From Dichotomocladium elegans (lineage: Eukaryota; Mucoromycota; Mucoromycetes; Mucorales; Lichtheimiaceae): DNA of 64,000 nt. Where the stretch lies: positions 744,001 to 808,000 of the forward strand of contig JAIXMN010000004.1 of assembly GCA_025716815.1 (NCBI GenBank), given 5' to 3'. Of the stretch, positions 12,070-23,875 are shown piece by piece (position 1 is the stretch's first letter; each line of letters opens with the position of its first letter). Both the position numbers and the translations under genes were made by a program. The notes under the pieces were generated by a model. That model saw only the letters and a list, made by a program, of their open reading frames with translations, was not told the origin of the DNA and made no database searches.

Positions 12070-13506
12070 GCCAACAAAAGGTCAGCGGGAGGAATCGAGA
12101 TACATTCGCTTTCCGGTTCCCCCCCCCTCACCAAAAAAAAGACTCTCCAAGAAAAGTTTGCGAATAACGGGGGAGGGGCCCACATCCCTCTTGGAGTAGC
12201 TTCCTAATGGAGGAGACGCGTTCGATGGATCTTTTCGGCGTGTGCATTATCTCATACGAAATGCGGTTCGTGCCCCACGTAAATATCCCATCCACACGAA
12301 GCGATCGCCATTTTATGATTGACGGTCTAACATCTCCCGACGCGGGAGATGATATACGTATCTGTTATGTTTGTCATATGGTAGTAAAAATGGTGATCAG
12401 TCCTTTCGAAGAAGAAGGCATGAAGCCTGATTGTGATGGGGGGTGGGGAATGTACGAATGCATGAGCCTGTTTTGGGAAGGATGGAATCTGCTCTATGAA
12501 GACGAGCTATCTTTTGTAGCACAAACAAAAACGTGAAAGCACAATTGCATAGCTTATTTTTTTATGCACTCAAAAGTGTTCCCCCCCCCCGCCTTGTCAT
12601 TTAAATTAAAGAGAAGCCCACGATCAAAAAATTTTCGTACGCTTATTTCGCTCTAAATCGAGGGTGAGCTCACTCTACCCCGCTAGACGATGCAAACTAG
12701 CAGTTGCTTTATAAAGGATAGCAGGATAATCACAAAAGCCCTTCGTGTATGAGCACGTGACACGTATGGGGGAGACCATGACAATGACATAATATGGGTC
12801 ATGTGCTCCTAGCCGTTTTGGCTTAGTGCGTACTTTGCCGCGGGTGCGTGTGTTAAAAGTAACGACGATCATCGCATACGTAGCTTGCGTGGGAGGAGGG
12901 GTTGGGCAGGAGTGACTAGTTGGATAGTCGGTTTAACGGTACAGTTCCATGTTGGAACCATGAAGAAAAAAACGTTTGCATAAGCCCCATTCAGTAAAAT
13001 AATTTTTCTAAATGTTCTTCTGGGTTCTTTTTCTTCTATTGCAAATCGTTCCGGATTTAATGCGCGAAGGGACACTCTAGCAAATGGTTCTATTTTGGGT
13101 AAGTCAGTGCTATGGACCGAGAGATGGCGGCAATGAGGCGAACACGGGCTAACACTAATTAGCCTGTTCATGATACACGCTTTATCCATACATTCTCCTA
13201 CCTAATCTCGAGTCTTGACGGCGTCGCCTCTTCCTTCAGTGAGGACCGAGTGAAATAAGAGAGCGCCAGGTAGTAAAGTAAAAGAAAAGCTTTAGAAGCG
13301 GGAAGAAATTTCTGGATATTGTGAGATCGATCGGACTCGGACACGAGGATCGTTGATGAACGGCGCCTTGGCTTTCCCGACATTTTGGAGTTAGCAGTGC
13401 ACATAAATATCTTTATGCCACGTCTTTGTAGCCCCATTTCTTCCTTTCTCTTCCTTCTTTCTCTCCTTCTCCCTTTCTTGTCAACAATAAGAGAACATTA
13501 GATCTT
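12070..13506. other. Intergenic region (divergent promoters)
   Basis: Separates the RCC1-repeat gene (-) from the SAM-HMG gene (+). A 109-codon plus-strand frame at 12207-12536 begins with ATG but has no recognisable domain. C-runs occur near 12120 and 12581. No RNA gene seen. Confidence 0.4.
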
Positions 13507-15486
13507 ATGCAAAAAGAGACCCCTATGGTCATATTCAACGAACATGATCGAGGGCATCGCGAAGTCAGAGATCTGCTTTCTCGCATAAACATCCTTCAGT
13601 ACCTCGACACATTTTTATCGGAGGGTTTCGATTGCTTGAAATCAGTACGCTGCCTTTGGGCGTGTCGTGAGAAATGGCGGGTATTTGCTTATTTACTGCA
13701 TATTTGCTCGTCTAGATATGTGAAGTGAGCGAAGACGATCTAATCGCTTTGAAGGTCAAACGCGGTCATCGACGGGTAAGATGTCTAACCTGAATAGTAT
13801 CTGTGTATGTCTCCGATGCCTTCGCTAACTCGACATCATCAGTTAATTCAGCGCGAGATTGCTACCATAAAAGGCATTCCACGAAATCAACCATTATGGA
13901 TCAGAATGACAGGCACCGTTAGTGCTGCACATTCATCTTCTACTGGTAATCTTCTCAAAGCTGCTGCTCTTGCCGCCGCTGTTGACAACAACCTATACTT
14001 CTCTTTTTTTCCCTTTACGGCCAGCTCAACTCACGCTCTTTCTTCCGCTCTTAACAACTGCCAGCAGCGACACCAATGAATACATCCAGCATAAGCGATG
14101 CCAGTAGCGCGAGCGGTAGCATACGTATAACTGCTGCTGGGAGTCAAATGGGCGATAGCAGTTCGTCCGCACACGGCACCTCAACCACCCTCAGCGGCAA
14201 GAATACGTCGACTACCCTTGGTCAGAGCAGCACTAACAGCAAGGGCAGTGACTCCTCCATGGATGACACCTCCACGTTCTCTTGCCTTCCTCCGCCACCA
14301 AAACGTCGATACCGACGTCACCCGAGACCAGACCGCAACGCGCCTGTCAAGCCAACTTCTGCTTATGTCATGTTCTCAAACGATATCCGTGCTCAACTCA
14401 AAGGCCAGAACCTGACATTTGCCCAGCTTGCCAGGGCCACGGGTGAGCGCTGGAAGGCACTTGATGATACTGAGAGGCAAAGGTACGAAGCAATGGCCTT
14501 GGAAGCCAAGAAGATGTATACTATTGCTCTGGAGAAGTATCGCCTTTCGCCGGAATACAAGGTGCGATTCCATCTTCATTCTCGTTGCTCATCCTTCTTT
14601 TTTTTTTTCTTTTCTCATCCCCTTTTCAAATTATCCATCCCCCTTCTACGCTTTGCGGTTTCCAATATGGTGTATATATCCATTATAGCGCTATCAAGAT
14701 TACCTTAAAGAGTTCAGGCTCACCTACGAGCCGAATCGTATGCAATCGTCGTCTGATAGCAGCAGCCCGCGAAAGTTTGTCAGGTCTGTCGAGTCGCCTG
14801 GAAGGTATAAGTATATATTGTGTATATTTGTTATAGAGAGCTTTGCTGGCGTTCTGCATAGATCTATTAGAAGTTCTAATGTGTTTCATTCATTTAGCGG
14901 AAGCCTTGCTGACTCTAGTTCGAACGGCAACAGTACAGGACAAGTGAGTTCGTCGAGTAGTGGATCGGCTGACGGTGGCGACGACGACCGGAAACGGAAA
15001 AAGTCTGTTGGTGATTTGCCATCCACGTCGCCCGCAGCGGCTGAGGAGAGTACTGCGGCGTCGAAGGATGTAGCTGGGGTTCGTGGGTTTTTCGAAATAC
15101 AAGGGGACAAGAAGAATGGAAATGAGCATGAAGAAGAAGAAGATAATGAAGAAGAGGAAGAGGAGGAGATTTGGCCTGACTATCTGCATGAATCTGTTCC
15201 TAGCTACCCAGAGCGCTGTCCCGCTTCTTTGGCAGCCTCAGCATCGGGACAAACGCCAGAGCCACAGCCGGACGTCCGTTACGATCATCACCAAACGCAT
15301 CCTCTTGAGCAACAGCAGCAGCAGGAGCAGCAGACTACTGCACTTTCATTTTCATTTCCCACCGCGTCGTCTCCGCCATCGCCGAAACCTGTCGACGACC
15401 CTCTAGTACCCGCTGCTGATATCAACAACCGAGCTAGTGATCGCACCCAGTCGCAATGTGGTAATCGTCCAACGGATGAGTGGTGA
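13507..15486 (+). CDS. SAM-domain + HMG-box protein
   Basis: Probable DNA-binding chromatin or transcription protein. Six exons (13507-13644, 13716-13775, 13843-13945, 14065-14561, 14689-14804, 14898-15486) give 500 aa. Residues about 14-85 form a SAM domain, a protein-interaction module (DLLSRINILQYLDTFLSEGF, then CEVSEDDLIALKVKRGHRR). After a Ser/Thr-rich linker, PPPPKRRYRRHPRPDRNAP leads into an HMG box at about 190-262 (KPTSAYVMFSNDIRAQL, LARATGERWKAL, YEAMALEAKKMYTIALEKY), followed by RYQDYLKEFRLTYEPN. The C-terminal 200 residues are disordered, with a long Glu run and a Gln run. The fifth intron is 93 nt and stop-free in frame. Neighbours do not match the mucoralean sex locus (no triose-phosphate transporter or RNA helicase beside it), so this is not SexM or SexP by context. 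Confidence 0.85.
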
Positions 15487-15793
15487 TAAGTTTCAGTAGC
15501 TTTCTTATTCCAATTCTCTCCCGCCACCACCGAGGGGAATTGTCCCTTGACAGGAGCATTCTGAACACTGACTATGGGTTGTTTCATGAATAGAAGAAAA
15601 ATGAAGCTAAGCAGTAACCAACTCAAAAACATGTCCATGTGCGTTACACGCATCATATGGCCGAGCGTCATCAGAAATATACCCTATACTCTCTTTTTTT
15701 TTTTCCCCTATGGCTATGGCTGAACAAAGGACCTCTCATCGCATATGTAGTAACTCCATCATCTATGAATTTTCTGCGTGATCTTTTTTTTTT
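15487..15793. other. Convergent 3' spacer
   Basis: Between the stops of the SAM-HMG gene and the RhoGAP gene. T-rich, with two poly-T runs (about 15693 and 15785) and no coding signal. Confidence 0.4.
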
Positions 15794-18700
15794 TTATAGA
15801 ATATCCTCATCTTTAAAAAACGAATCTAAACTCCCCATAAATGTTCCTATGGAAGACATGCGCGAATGACCTCGATGTTTTCCTTCGTTTTCTTCTTCCT
15901 CGGCGATGGTCGATGAGGGTGTGGGCGGCAGCACCTTGTCGGACTTTGAGCGCTCATCGGACGGTCGCGCAGAGGAGGCCGACGAGGATGAGGACGAGAA
16001 GGTGTCATCGGGGTCCTCAAAGAGCGTGGATTTCGACGGCATGGGAATCGGCGCCCCGGCGCCTCTGATACGCGATGGCATCGAGATGGTCCGCTCCAGT
16101 GGTGTAGGTGAATTGTTCCTGCGCATGAACGATGCAAGGAGCGTGTTGCTCCGGCGGGGTGGCGGCTGCGGGGGCATCATGGTCGGCCGTGCGTCATCGT
16201 CTTGATTCTGGAGTTGCACAGACGAGACGGACGAGCTCGACGATGCAGGCAATGGAATGGCCTTGGTGTCTTCCTCGGCCGCGGTGACCTCCTGATGAAT
16301 GCTGGTATTGGTGTGCTGCGGATGCTCGTCCTCGTCCGCTTCTTCTTCTTCTTCTTCTTCCTCGAAGGGCAGCGTCATGATAATCGCACCACGGTGACAA
16401 TAATCTTCGTGGGCCTTTATGGCAGCGTCGGAAAACAATACCGGATACTGACGAATCAGGTCCCGCAAGAGCCGCTGAGGGTGTCGGTCGTGCGAGTTGA
16501 GGGTCGATTCCACGGGCGGACGAACAAGAATATGACAGAAAAGACTGGTCAGGCTCGAAAGCCATTCATCCGCCTGTGTCCCGCCCGACTCGTTGATGAG
16601 TCGATGGAAATGGTCCAGGAGGGCCTTGAGGGTATAGAAATTAGATGATGGTAAGGTGCATAGTAGGTTACTAATGGACATGACACGCGCAGCGTCGTCT
16701 AAATGCTCTAAAAACGCATACATGCCCCCGGGTGCACAACATCATCAACGGCTACAATGTCAACATATCAAATCACCCTTTGGATCAACCCAACGCTACG
16801 CTACTCACGGTTAGTATAAAATTGCTTAATAGGATCATAGAGCTCAAATGTGATGACGCATTCGGGTAGCTCCATAAGATACAGCCGGATGAGCGATGCC
16901 AGCACCTGCACATCGTATCGTTCCAGGCTTTCGGCTGTGAAAACCAGTGACCGCGTCGGGTCGTTCAGCCGGTCTCGGGCTTCGTGCACTTGCTCAAGTG
17001 GGACCTCATTCGTCCACATCTTGATTCTTTCTATACTCCATCACCGCAAATGAATGAATAATAAAATCCCTTTTGCTCACACCCTCCTCCTTTACCTTCT
17101 CTGTATATCTTCTGAAATCCTACTCAAAATGTCAGTTCCTTTGAAGGATATGCTCTCCGATATGACAGACCTGCTTCAATCGCAGCAAGACCTTGTGTGA
17201 TCAGAGGTGGCACAACGACCTTGTGGACTCGAGAATACTCTTCTAGGGAAACGCCAAAGAGCTGATCTGTTTTTTTTTCCGCCTTCACTTGTCAGTACCC
17301 GTCTAGGTATGTTTTCTTTCTTCGCTCCTCCCCCTTTTTTTTTTACCCATGGCTGCTCCGTAGAAAAAGTTAGCATAGATAAATGGCTTGGGGCAGAACC
17401 GACCGGTGCGATACTGCTCCACGATGAACTCGACATCCTTGTCTGGTTTGAGTGTCTCTTGGTATAGCATCATCTTGTCATATAGTTCTGCATAGCGAGG
17501 GATCGAGTTGGATAAAGTAGCTGCCATGCCGATAAATGCTTGCTTGATGGTCTGTATTCTTTCTAGCTCGAGACTTTCCATCTCCTCATAATGATTAAAC
17601 TGTGGGAGAGGAGAGGAGAGTGAGTTCAACTGTCGAACCTCCCCGCGACCGATCGGGTTGAAAACTTACCAAAATCTCTTCGGTCTGCATTCGTAGGCGG
17701 TCAACCCGTCGTACGCATTCACGATATACCGCATCTGCGTGGTTCATTTCTCGAAGAGCCACCTCACGGTTGTGCTGCTGCATGGCGGCGGATGAGGCGG
17801 CGGCGGAGCGACCCCAACGGCCCCAGAGCCCGCCGATGCCCGACGAAAGGGTCGAGTCCTGGGACGGGCGGCGAGAGGAGAAGTCGTCGAGCTTGCCGAG
17901 GTGGCCGGTTGGATAATGCGGCGTGTACTTGACGTCGAGGCGGAATCCGGTGGTTGGCTTCTGGGGCTGCAGGAATCCATGCGAGACGAGTCCGTCGCAG
18001 ATCTTGACTGCGTCCTGGTCCGGATCGGTGAATCGTGCACTGGGTGCCCAGCTCATGCTGCTTCTGAGCGACCTTCCGTCGCCGACAGAGGTCCGTTGCT
18101 GCTGCTGTTGTTGTTGTGAGATCTCGTCCGTGTCAAAATCGGCACGCTGCTGACAGTATCCAACGACGCGGTCGAGAATAGCCTGGCCGTCCATGCCGTC
18201 CTCGACGCTGTCGAGCAGATGAGAGACCTGGCGCTGGGTAAACGTCCACTGGCCGAGCCAGACGGGGTGATCGGGCGGCGAGTAGTCTGGATAGATGGCC
18301 TGGAGTGCGCGGCATTTTGCTTCATACGTCTGGCGACTGGCCTGAAGCTCGTGGGCTGCATCAACAAACCTGCTCACGGCCGCGCTCGTCCGCTGCTTCG
18401 TGAGATTCACAATGCGCTCGTATCGACTCGAGAACCGCTGGAGCGGGTCAATCGAGGTATTCAACAGGTTCTCGCCCCGCTGGCGGTGCGTCTCTTCGCA
18501 CTCGCTGCTTTCGGCCCGTACAACTTCAAAACACTTTTTGAGGCCAGCACCCACGTCCCGCTCAAAGGCCACGTCGGGCTTCGGCGTCTGCGCCTCGAGC
18601 TGGGCAAGCTGCTGAGCATAGGCCGTCTCGACAGCCGCCCGCTGTTTCAAATAGTTCGCAATGACCCAATTCTCTTCAATGGATTGCTGCATTTTCTGGT

Positions 18701-18797
18701 GCAGGGTATTGAGACCCTGAGAGAAGTCGGGTATAGGATCCTGCGGCGATGTCGGCGACCAAAAGGAATCATGGAAAGGTGTGTGATGGTGATGCAT
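15794..18797 (-). CDS. F-BAR / DEP / RhoGAP protein, Rgd2-like
   Basis: Membrane-curving GTPase-activating protein, likely acting on Cdc42/Rho at polarity sites. Six exons (17670-18797, 17347-17599, 17171-17266, 17096-17119, 16809-17030, 15794-16707) give 878 aa. Residues about 20-180 are the first part of the F-BAR helices (IEENWVIANYLKQRAAVE). A DEP domain at about 183-300 (DAVKICDGLVSHGFLQP) is inserted, then the remaining F-BAR helices run from about 350 to 460. The RhoGAP domain spans about 465-690 (FGVSLEEYSRVHK, VPPLITQGLAAIEAGF, WTNEVPLEQVHEARDRLN, LMELPECVITFELYDPIKQF). The DEP embedded in the F-BAR is diagnostic of fungal Rgd2. The tail is acidic and Ser-rich with PPTPSS-type sites. 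The GAP core lacks the usual G-x-x-R-x-S-G arginine loop. The ATG at 18797 is the first in frame. Confidence 0.87.
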
Positions 18798-19657
18798 TCG
18801 ATCGAAGAATACAAGGGGAAAGCGGAAAGCAAATTTAAAAGAATCCAAGCGGTCTTGGCTTTCTATCCTCTCTATTTTTTTTGGGGGGGGCCGTGTGAGT
18901 GGTGTTTGAGTGAGTGAGAGTGCGAGATGTGTGTATGCGTATGCCGTGTGTATGTGAGCACGCGCGTGTCAATTCCAAAATAACAACACTGGGATTAATG
19001 CACAATTGCCTCATTTGCAACGCAACGGAAGGAGGTGTATCTGCTCTCTCTCTCTTCGCCTGACGGAATGTTGTCTTCATCTACCGTCTCAACCACATCC
19101 ATACGTTCCTTGCCCGAACACACACACACACACATACACATACACGCCCGGCCCATTTTAATGCAATGCAGAAAGTCGATTAAAGCCATGAACGACTGCT
19201 TGTGCGACTTGATATTTCAATTCATTCATCGTCCGATACACGCCAATTTATTGGTGACAGGTAAATTATTAGAAACGTTGAGGCAGTGTGAACTGATTTT
19301 TTAATGTTATTTTTCTACAATCGTATGACAGATAATCTTTTATATAGTATATTTTGCAATCAAAAACGGATACATGTCTACAAAAACGAATATTACAACC
19401 CAATCTATTGTCTAACCATGTCAAATGTGTGTATGTGCGTGCATGTTCGGGTTTACAGTTTACTAAAGAGAGAGAGAGAGAGAGAAAGCAGGAGGGAGGA
19501 GGAGGAGGAGCGAGATGAAATGATGAAATGGCGCATTTGGAAAGGATCTCCCCCGTCAAGGATTGGGAAGCCTGCGACGAGAGGCGCGATGGGGTGAAGG
19601 GTTTATATGCGAGTTGCTTGCGGGCCTAAAGATGATGAGGACGAACAATGATGCTTT
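18798..19657. other. Intergenic region with dinucleotide repeats
   Basis: Holds the RhoGAP promoter and the 3' end of the carrier gene. A CA microsatellite lies at about 19118-19140, a GA microsatellite at about 19467-19486, and GGA repeats follow. Open frames are byproducts of the repeats. Confidence 0.5.
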
Positions 19658-21132
19658 TTAACTAACGAATCTTTTCTTGGCTGCTTCGCTTGGTGGCCAG
19701 TCGCCGCGTTCCCGTCCCGCCTCCTCGAGGTGAAGCACTTGCTCGTAGATAACAAACATCACTGCGCTCTGGAGACTTGTCCAAAATACGCGAGGCCCAA
19801 TGCCTCGGAATAACCCAGGTAAACCCTGAGTCTTGTAGTTCCAGATCATACCCTCCCAGATGCCACTATAATGCTTCAGCTGAGGCGTTGCTGGAGTGGG
19901 CGGTGGCGGTGCGGTCGTACTCTTCTTGCGGCTCTGCTGGGTTTGCAGGAGCGTCTTCATCAGATCCAGCGGCGTCGTCACCGCGCCTGCAATGGCGCCC
20001 GCCAGCGATCCGGTCATCAGATCGATACCAACAGGAAGCTGATCACCTCCGTATTGCAGCCTTGCAAACTTTTTGAATTGTTCTGTACCAGAGCATGGTC
20101 AGTCTCGTGTGTTTTTGGGAAGAGGTATTCTAGCCATTCTGCTGTTGGTTACCATAGCATGCAAACTGAATTGCGGAATAAGGAACGTCTCGTAGAATCG
20201 TTGCCGAGAATCCGTGGAAAAGGGCTCCAAATCCGTCGTACTTGACAATCTAGTGCAGTCGATGAGCACCTCGCTATACCACTTGCTTCTCCTCCTCTGG
20301 GACCCTTTTCCTTCATACCATTTTCGTTGCATGCCACGTGCTTTTATAGTTGTATCCGCTGATGAAATGCGGATTGTTGTATCGACCCTGCAGCTGCAGG
20401 CGCGTTTTTAAAACTTCAGATGGGACGTAAAAGATGGAGGCTGCAAGATCACCCAGTGAGCCGGCTGCCAAGTGAGAGATCACCTCAGGGCAACTATTCG
20501 CTGTCAAATTCCGCTTCGTGAACTCGTAAATACTGAAATAGAGTGCGGTAGCCGGTACTTTTTCAAAGAAACAAGGATTTAAGCTTCTCATATCCTTTTC
20601 ATCCATACGCATCGCTTTGCCCTAGTCCATTGTGCTCATGCGAAGAAAAACACTTACAAGATCCAACCATTGCAGGGGTGATCCCAGAGTAGAGCCCTCG
20701 TAGTACGCCTTCTTCCTTAAGTATGAGCTTATATGCTTGCACCATACTATGATACTTGACAGGTCGATGATGCGGCTGTCCTTGGACCCGAGTCTTTACC
20801 GTATCCACACTGAAACAAAACATCAGCATTCACATACCTCGCACATCCCTTTCTCGTTTTCTCACCTGTGCATTACAAAATCGGCAGAGGAACCGCCAAT
20901 GGCACCTGCGCAAATCGCCTATTCATTTTCACATGGGAACCTCGATTAGAGACATATTGAAAATCAAAAGGGAAAAAAAAAGACTTTCGCGTCTTGTTGA
21001 ATCGAAAAGTCGATCATTGCTTACATCGAAATAGGGAGGGTATGAGTTGTTTCCGTCCGGGCTGATTGACGGGATCAGGAACCGGAGCAGTCCATTATTG
21101 TCCAGCAGCCCTGGCGCTTTGGGGGCATTCAT
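19658..21132 (-). CDS. Mitochondrial carrier, Mme1-like
   Basis: Inner-membrane solute carrier. Six exons (21025-21132, 20866-20918, 20658-20809, 20319-20557, 20153-20249, 19658-20082) give 357 aa. The three tandem repeats show the carrier signature: SVDTVKTRVQ (repeat 1, with Ser in place of the usual Pro), VPSEVLKTRLQ (repeat 2) and TPLDLMKTLLQ (repeat 3), each preceded by small-residue helices such as AGAIGGSSADF, AAGSLGDLAASI and AGAIAGAVT. The run LKTRLQLQGRYNNPHFISGY and the motif ATILRDVPYSAIQFACYE match yeast Ymr166c/Mme1, reported as a mitochondrial magnesium exporter. The closely related SAM carrier family is the main alternative; substrate choice is inference. It is divergent from the PEF gene across 658 bp. 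Confidence 0.86.
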
Positions 21133-21790
21133 TGAACAATTGGTATGGGAAGAGGCGAATCTGCGGAGGAAGAGGAGGGGGGGAACAGGTAAAGGTAAAG
21201 AGAGAGGAAAAGCTTTGTGCGGAGAAAGAGGGGTTGTAAAGTGGGTCTGTGTGGAGTGTATGAGTGTATGTGTGCGGGTGGGTCTGTCTCTCGCTCGCTC
21301 GCTCGCTTACTCGCTCTCTCTTTTTGCGTGCGCGTGCGCAGGCGTTGGATGACTGACTGTCAAAAAGCTTAGCTAAAAAACCCGAGCGTAAACCAATCAA
21401 TACCAAGCACGGGAGAGCAATTGAGTCAATTTCATTCCGCTTCAACAAAGAAAAAAAAAACTACATGCGCAGGGGTTGGTTTGGGTAGAGAGGCATTTAT
21501 CGGGTTCTTGACTCCTTCACCGCCTACCCACCTTGCTTAAAATACCACCCGACATATACGGACACACATGCACCACACATGCTACTCTTTCTCATTTTTT
21601 TCTCGGTGTATGTGAACTTAAAGACAAACGAGTTTAGAGCACGGTGGGAAAAACTGCATGCGACGCACCTATCTTGTATGCAACACCACCAGACGAGTAC
21701 TGATTGGTCAAGTATTTTAGGGGATTTAAGCCCGCGTCGCGAAGCCACGTCCTGCTGGGAAGACAACCTACATCTCTTTTCGTTTCTGCA
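21133..21790. other. Divergent promoter, carrier / PEF
   Basis: Shared upstream region. It contains CGCT/CTCT repeats (about 21285-21322), a G/A-rich block (about 21160-21230) and an A-run at about 21448-21459. No gene. Confidence 0.4.
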
Positions 21791-22801
21791 ATGACCCAAC
21801 ACGCTCCTGGTAAAGTAATTGAGTGACCATATAAGCTCATCTCGGCTCCAGGGGGTGCGAGGAAAAATGTGCACAAGAGAAATGAACTTGGGTGATATAC
21901 CTACTCTTTTCTTTATGCCCTCATAGTTCAGGGACATCCCCCCGAAGTAAACCAACAACTATTGGGCTGGTTCCGAGCTGTTGATACGGATGGCTCGGGC
22001 CAACTGACCGCTGATGAACTCCAGCGTGCACTCATTAACGGTGACTGGAGTCCTTTCAACATTGAGACCGTTCGTATGATGGTCAATATGTTTGACCAGT
22101 ACGGTATCAAAGAAGTATAACACAAGGCCGTCCAGTTACTAATCCGGGGGCATCTTAATATAGGGTATGCGCTTAGGATACGCCATTGTACTGTGCGTAC
22201 TCCAAAGGAAGAGCGAAATTAACTCTCTTTTTCTTTCTTTTTGTAATCTACAAACAAAAGGACCAAAGCGGTACAATCGGTTTCAATGAATTCAGCGGTT
22301 TATGGCGATATGTGGAGGAATGGAAACGCTGTTTCCAGGCCTTTGATGCCGACAGTTCGGGTAGCATCAACCGCCTGGAGATGGGTAACGCTCTGCGATC
22401 GTTTGGCTACAATCTTTCGGACAGGTTTGTGAACTTGCTCATCAACAAGTTCGATAAATATGGTATGTCTTTGGCTGGGCCCCCTCCCCCGGACTTGTTC
22501 ATGCGCGGGATGGAAGATGCTGACAATACGCACCCTTCTGTGACTATCGGTATTTTACCTAGGCCACTGGAGCCAAGGCAAGGGTGACGTGACATTTGAC
22601 AATTTTGTCCAAGCCTGTGTCACCATTCGAACATTGACCGACTCGTTCAGACACTTTGACACCGACAGCGACGGTTGGATTCAAATCAATTATGAGGACG
22701 TAAGTTTGGCTTGTTGGAGGATTAGCGTTGAATCCTTTATTGACGATAAACCATTGCACCCAAAATAGTTCCTCGACTTGGTGGTCCGCCAACGCTCTTA
22801 A
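21791..22801 (+). CDS. Penta-EF-hand protein, ALG-2/PDCD6-like
   Basis: Calcium sensor that in other eukaryotes bridges ESCRT, COPII and repair proteins on membranes. Five exons (21791-21809, 21927-22114, 22261-22462, 22563-22699, 22769-22801) give 192 aa as modelled. EF1 is DTDGSGQLTADEL (about 30), EF3 is DADSSGSINRLEM, EF5 is DTDSDGWIQINYED, with the linker FRSFGYNLSD-type sequence (LRSFGYNLSDRF) conserved. EF2 reads DQSGTIGFNEF, but its first ligand falls at the exon 2/3 junction. The only phase-correct donor (22115) inserts YGIKE and spoils the loop, whereas the donor at 22100 would give a perfect FDQDQSG if one extra G were present at the acceptor. The protein has a short N-terminus without the Gly/Pro-rich tail of peflin. 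Confidence 0.83.
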
Positions 22802-23875
22802 ATATTCCGTCCTCAAAGCAAATAAAGTACATATTCCATTTTCGGGTATACCCTGTCCCGTAGTAGTGCACCTTAAACAAATGAAAAGACCGCACGGGCT
22901 TCCGGTGGACTATCCACCCTCGACGTTCTAGAAAAACTACATAGCCGTCTCGACGGTATTGTCAAAAGGTCTGGTCTCCTGGCTCTATTGCCATTTTCAG
23001 ATCTGGTCTCGAAGTGGGGCTCGAAGAACAGCAAAATCTCTGAAGATAACGCTGTCCTGACATAATATGAGCATCATTGTCATATCATCACGTACAGTAC
23101 ACATATCTCAGGTAAGCCCAAAGGTCAGAAAGGTGCTACGGTCTTTTGTATAAACAGACATGCGCAATACTTCCTGCGTGCCTTTGCATTACGCGGAGTT
23201 GCGTGGCCAGCCCCACCCCCCAACCGCTCCCAGCCCGATGACACGTGTCTTACTTAGTCGCATTGTTCTTGCTGCCACTACAACATACTGTACGTTAAAT
23301 GAGCGACATCCTCCACATGTTCCCCAATCATCAAGCAAAAGTGTGTAGCGTAGTGTGCACGCACGCACGGACGACTCCGTTGATTGCACGCTTGGGGCGG
23401 GTAGGTTGTATGTAACTTATATGAATACTTTAAGCAGTATGTTACACTTCCAGGCTATTAAGGCTTCGTTGGAGTACCAAATACTGTGCCCGTGTCTTGA
23501 TTTGGCGCGTGATGTGCTAAATTTCTCCCTACGAACAGGACCTTCTCCGATATACGCATGCTGTGGTGGATTTTTCCTTTCATACATTGCACCAGGCCTT
23601 TATTCCAATGCTGCAGTTAGTACTGTGCACGGAGAGCATTGTTCCTTGTATCTGCCTGGGAGCTCTCTCATTTTTCAAGTACGGACGAAAACCGGGGGGA
23701 TGTCGCCCGGGTAATGGATAGTTTAGGAGTGCTCTCACCCCACACCCCACCCCTTTTTTTTGCGCTGCGCTCAACTCATTTGCTGAGCCCGTGCGCAGAA
23801 TTAAATTAAGATACGAGAGAGCATCGCTTCCGTCCCCCACCCCTTCCTTTCTTTTCTTTCATATTACTAACGTTC
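22802..23875. other. Intergenic region with an orphan open frame
   Basis: A 58-codon open frame (22889-23065) follows an AG at 22888 and looks protein-like (LDVLEKLHSRLDGIVKRSG) but has no ATG; see findings. The rest, including a C/T-rich tract at about 23835-23862, is the upstream region of the Osh3-like gene. Confidence 0.4.

Noticed and set aside
12207..12536. 109-codon plus-strand ORF upstream of the RCC1-repeat gene
   Set aside because: ATG start but no domain, no splice partner, and it lies in the promoter of the minus-strand gene.
13507..15486. SexM/SexP mating-type HMG gene
   Set aside because: HMG box present, but there is a SAM domain, and the flanking genes are a RCC1-repeat protein and a RhoGAP, not the triose-phosphate transporter and RNA helicase of the known sex locus.
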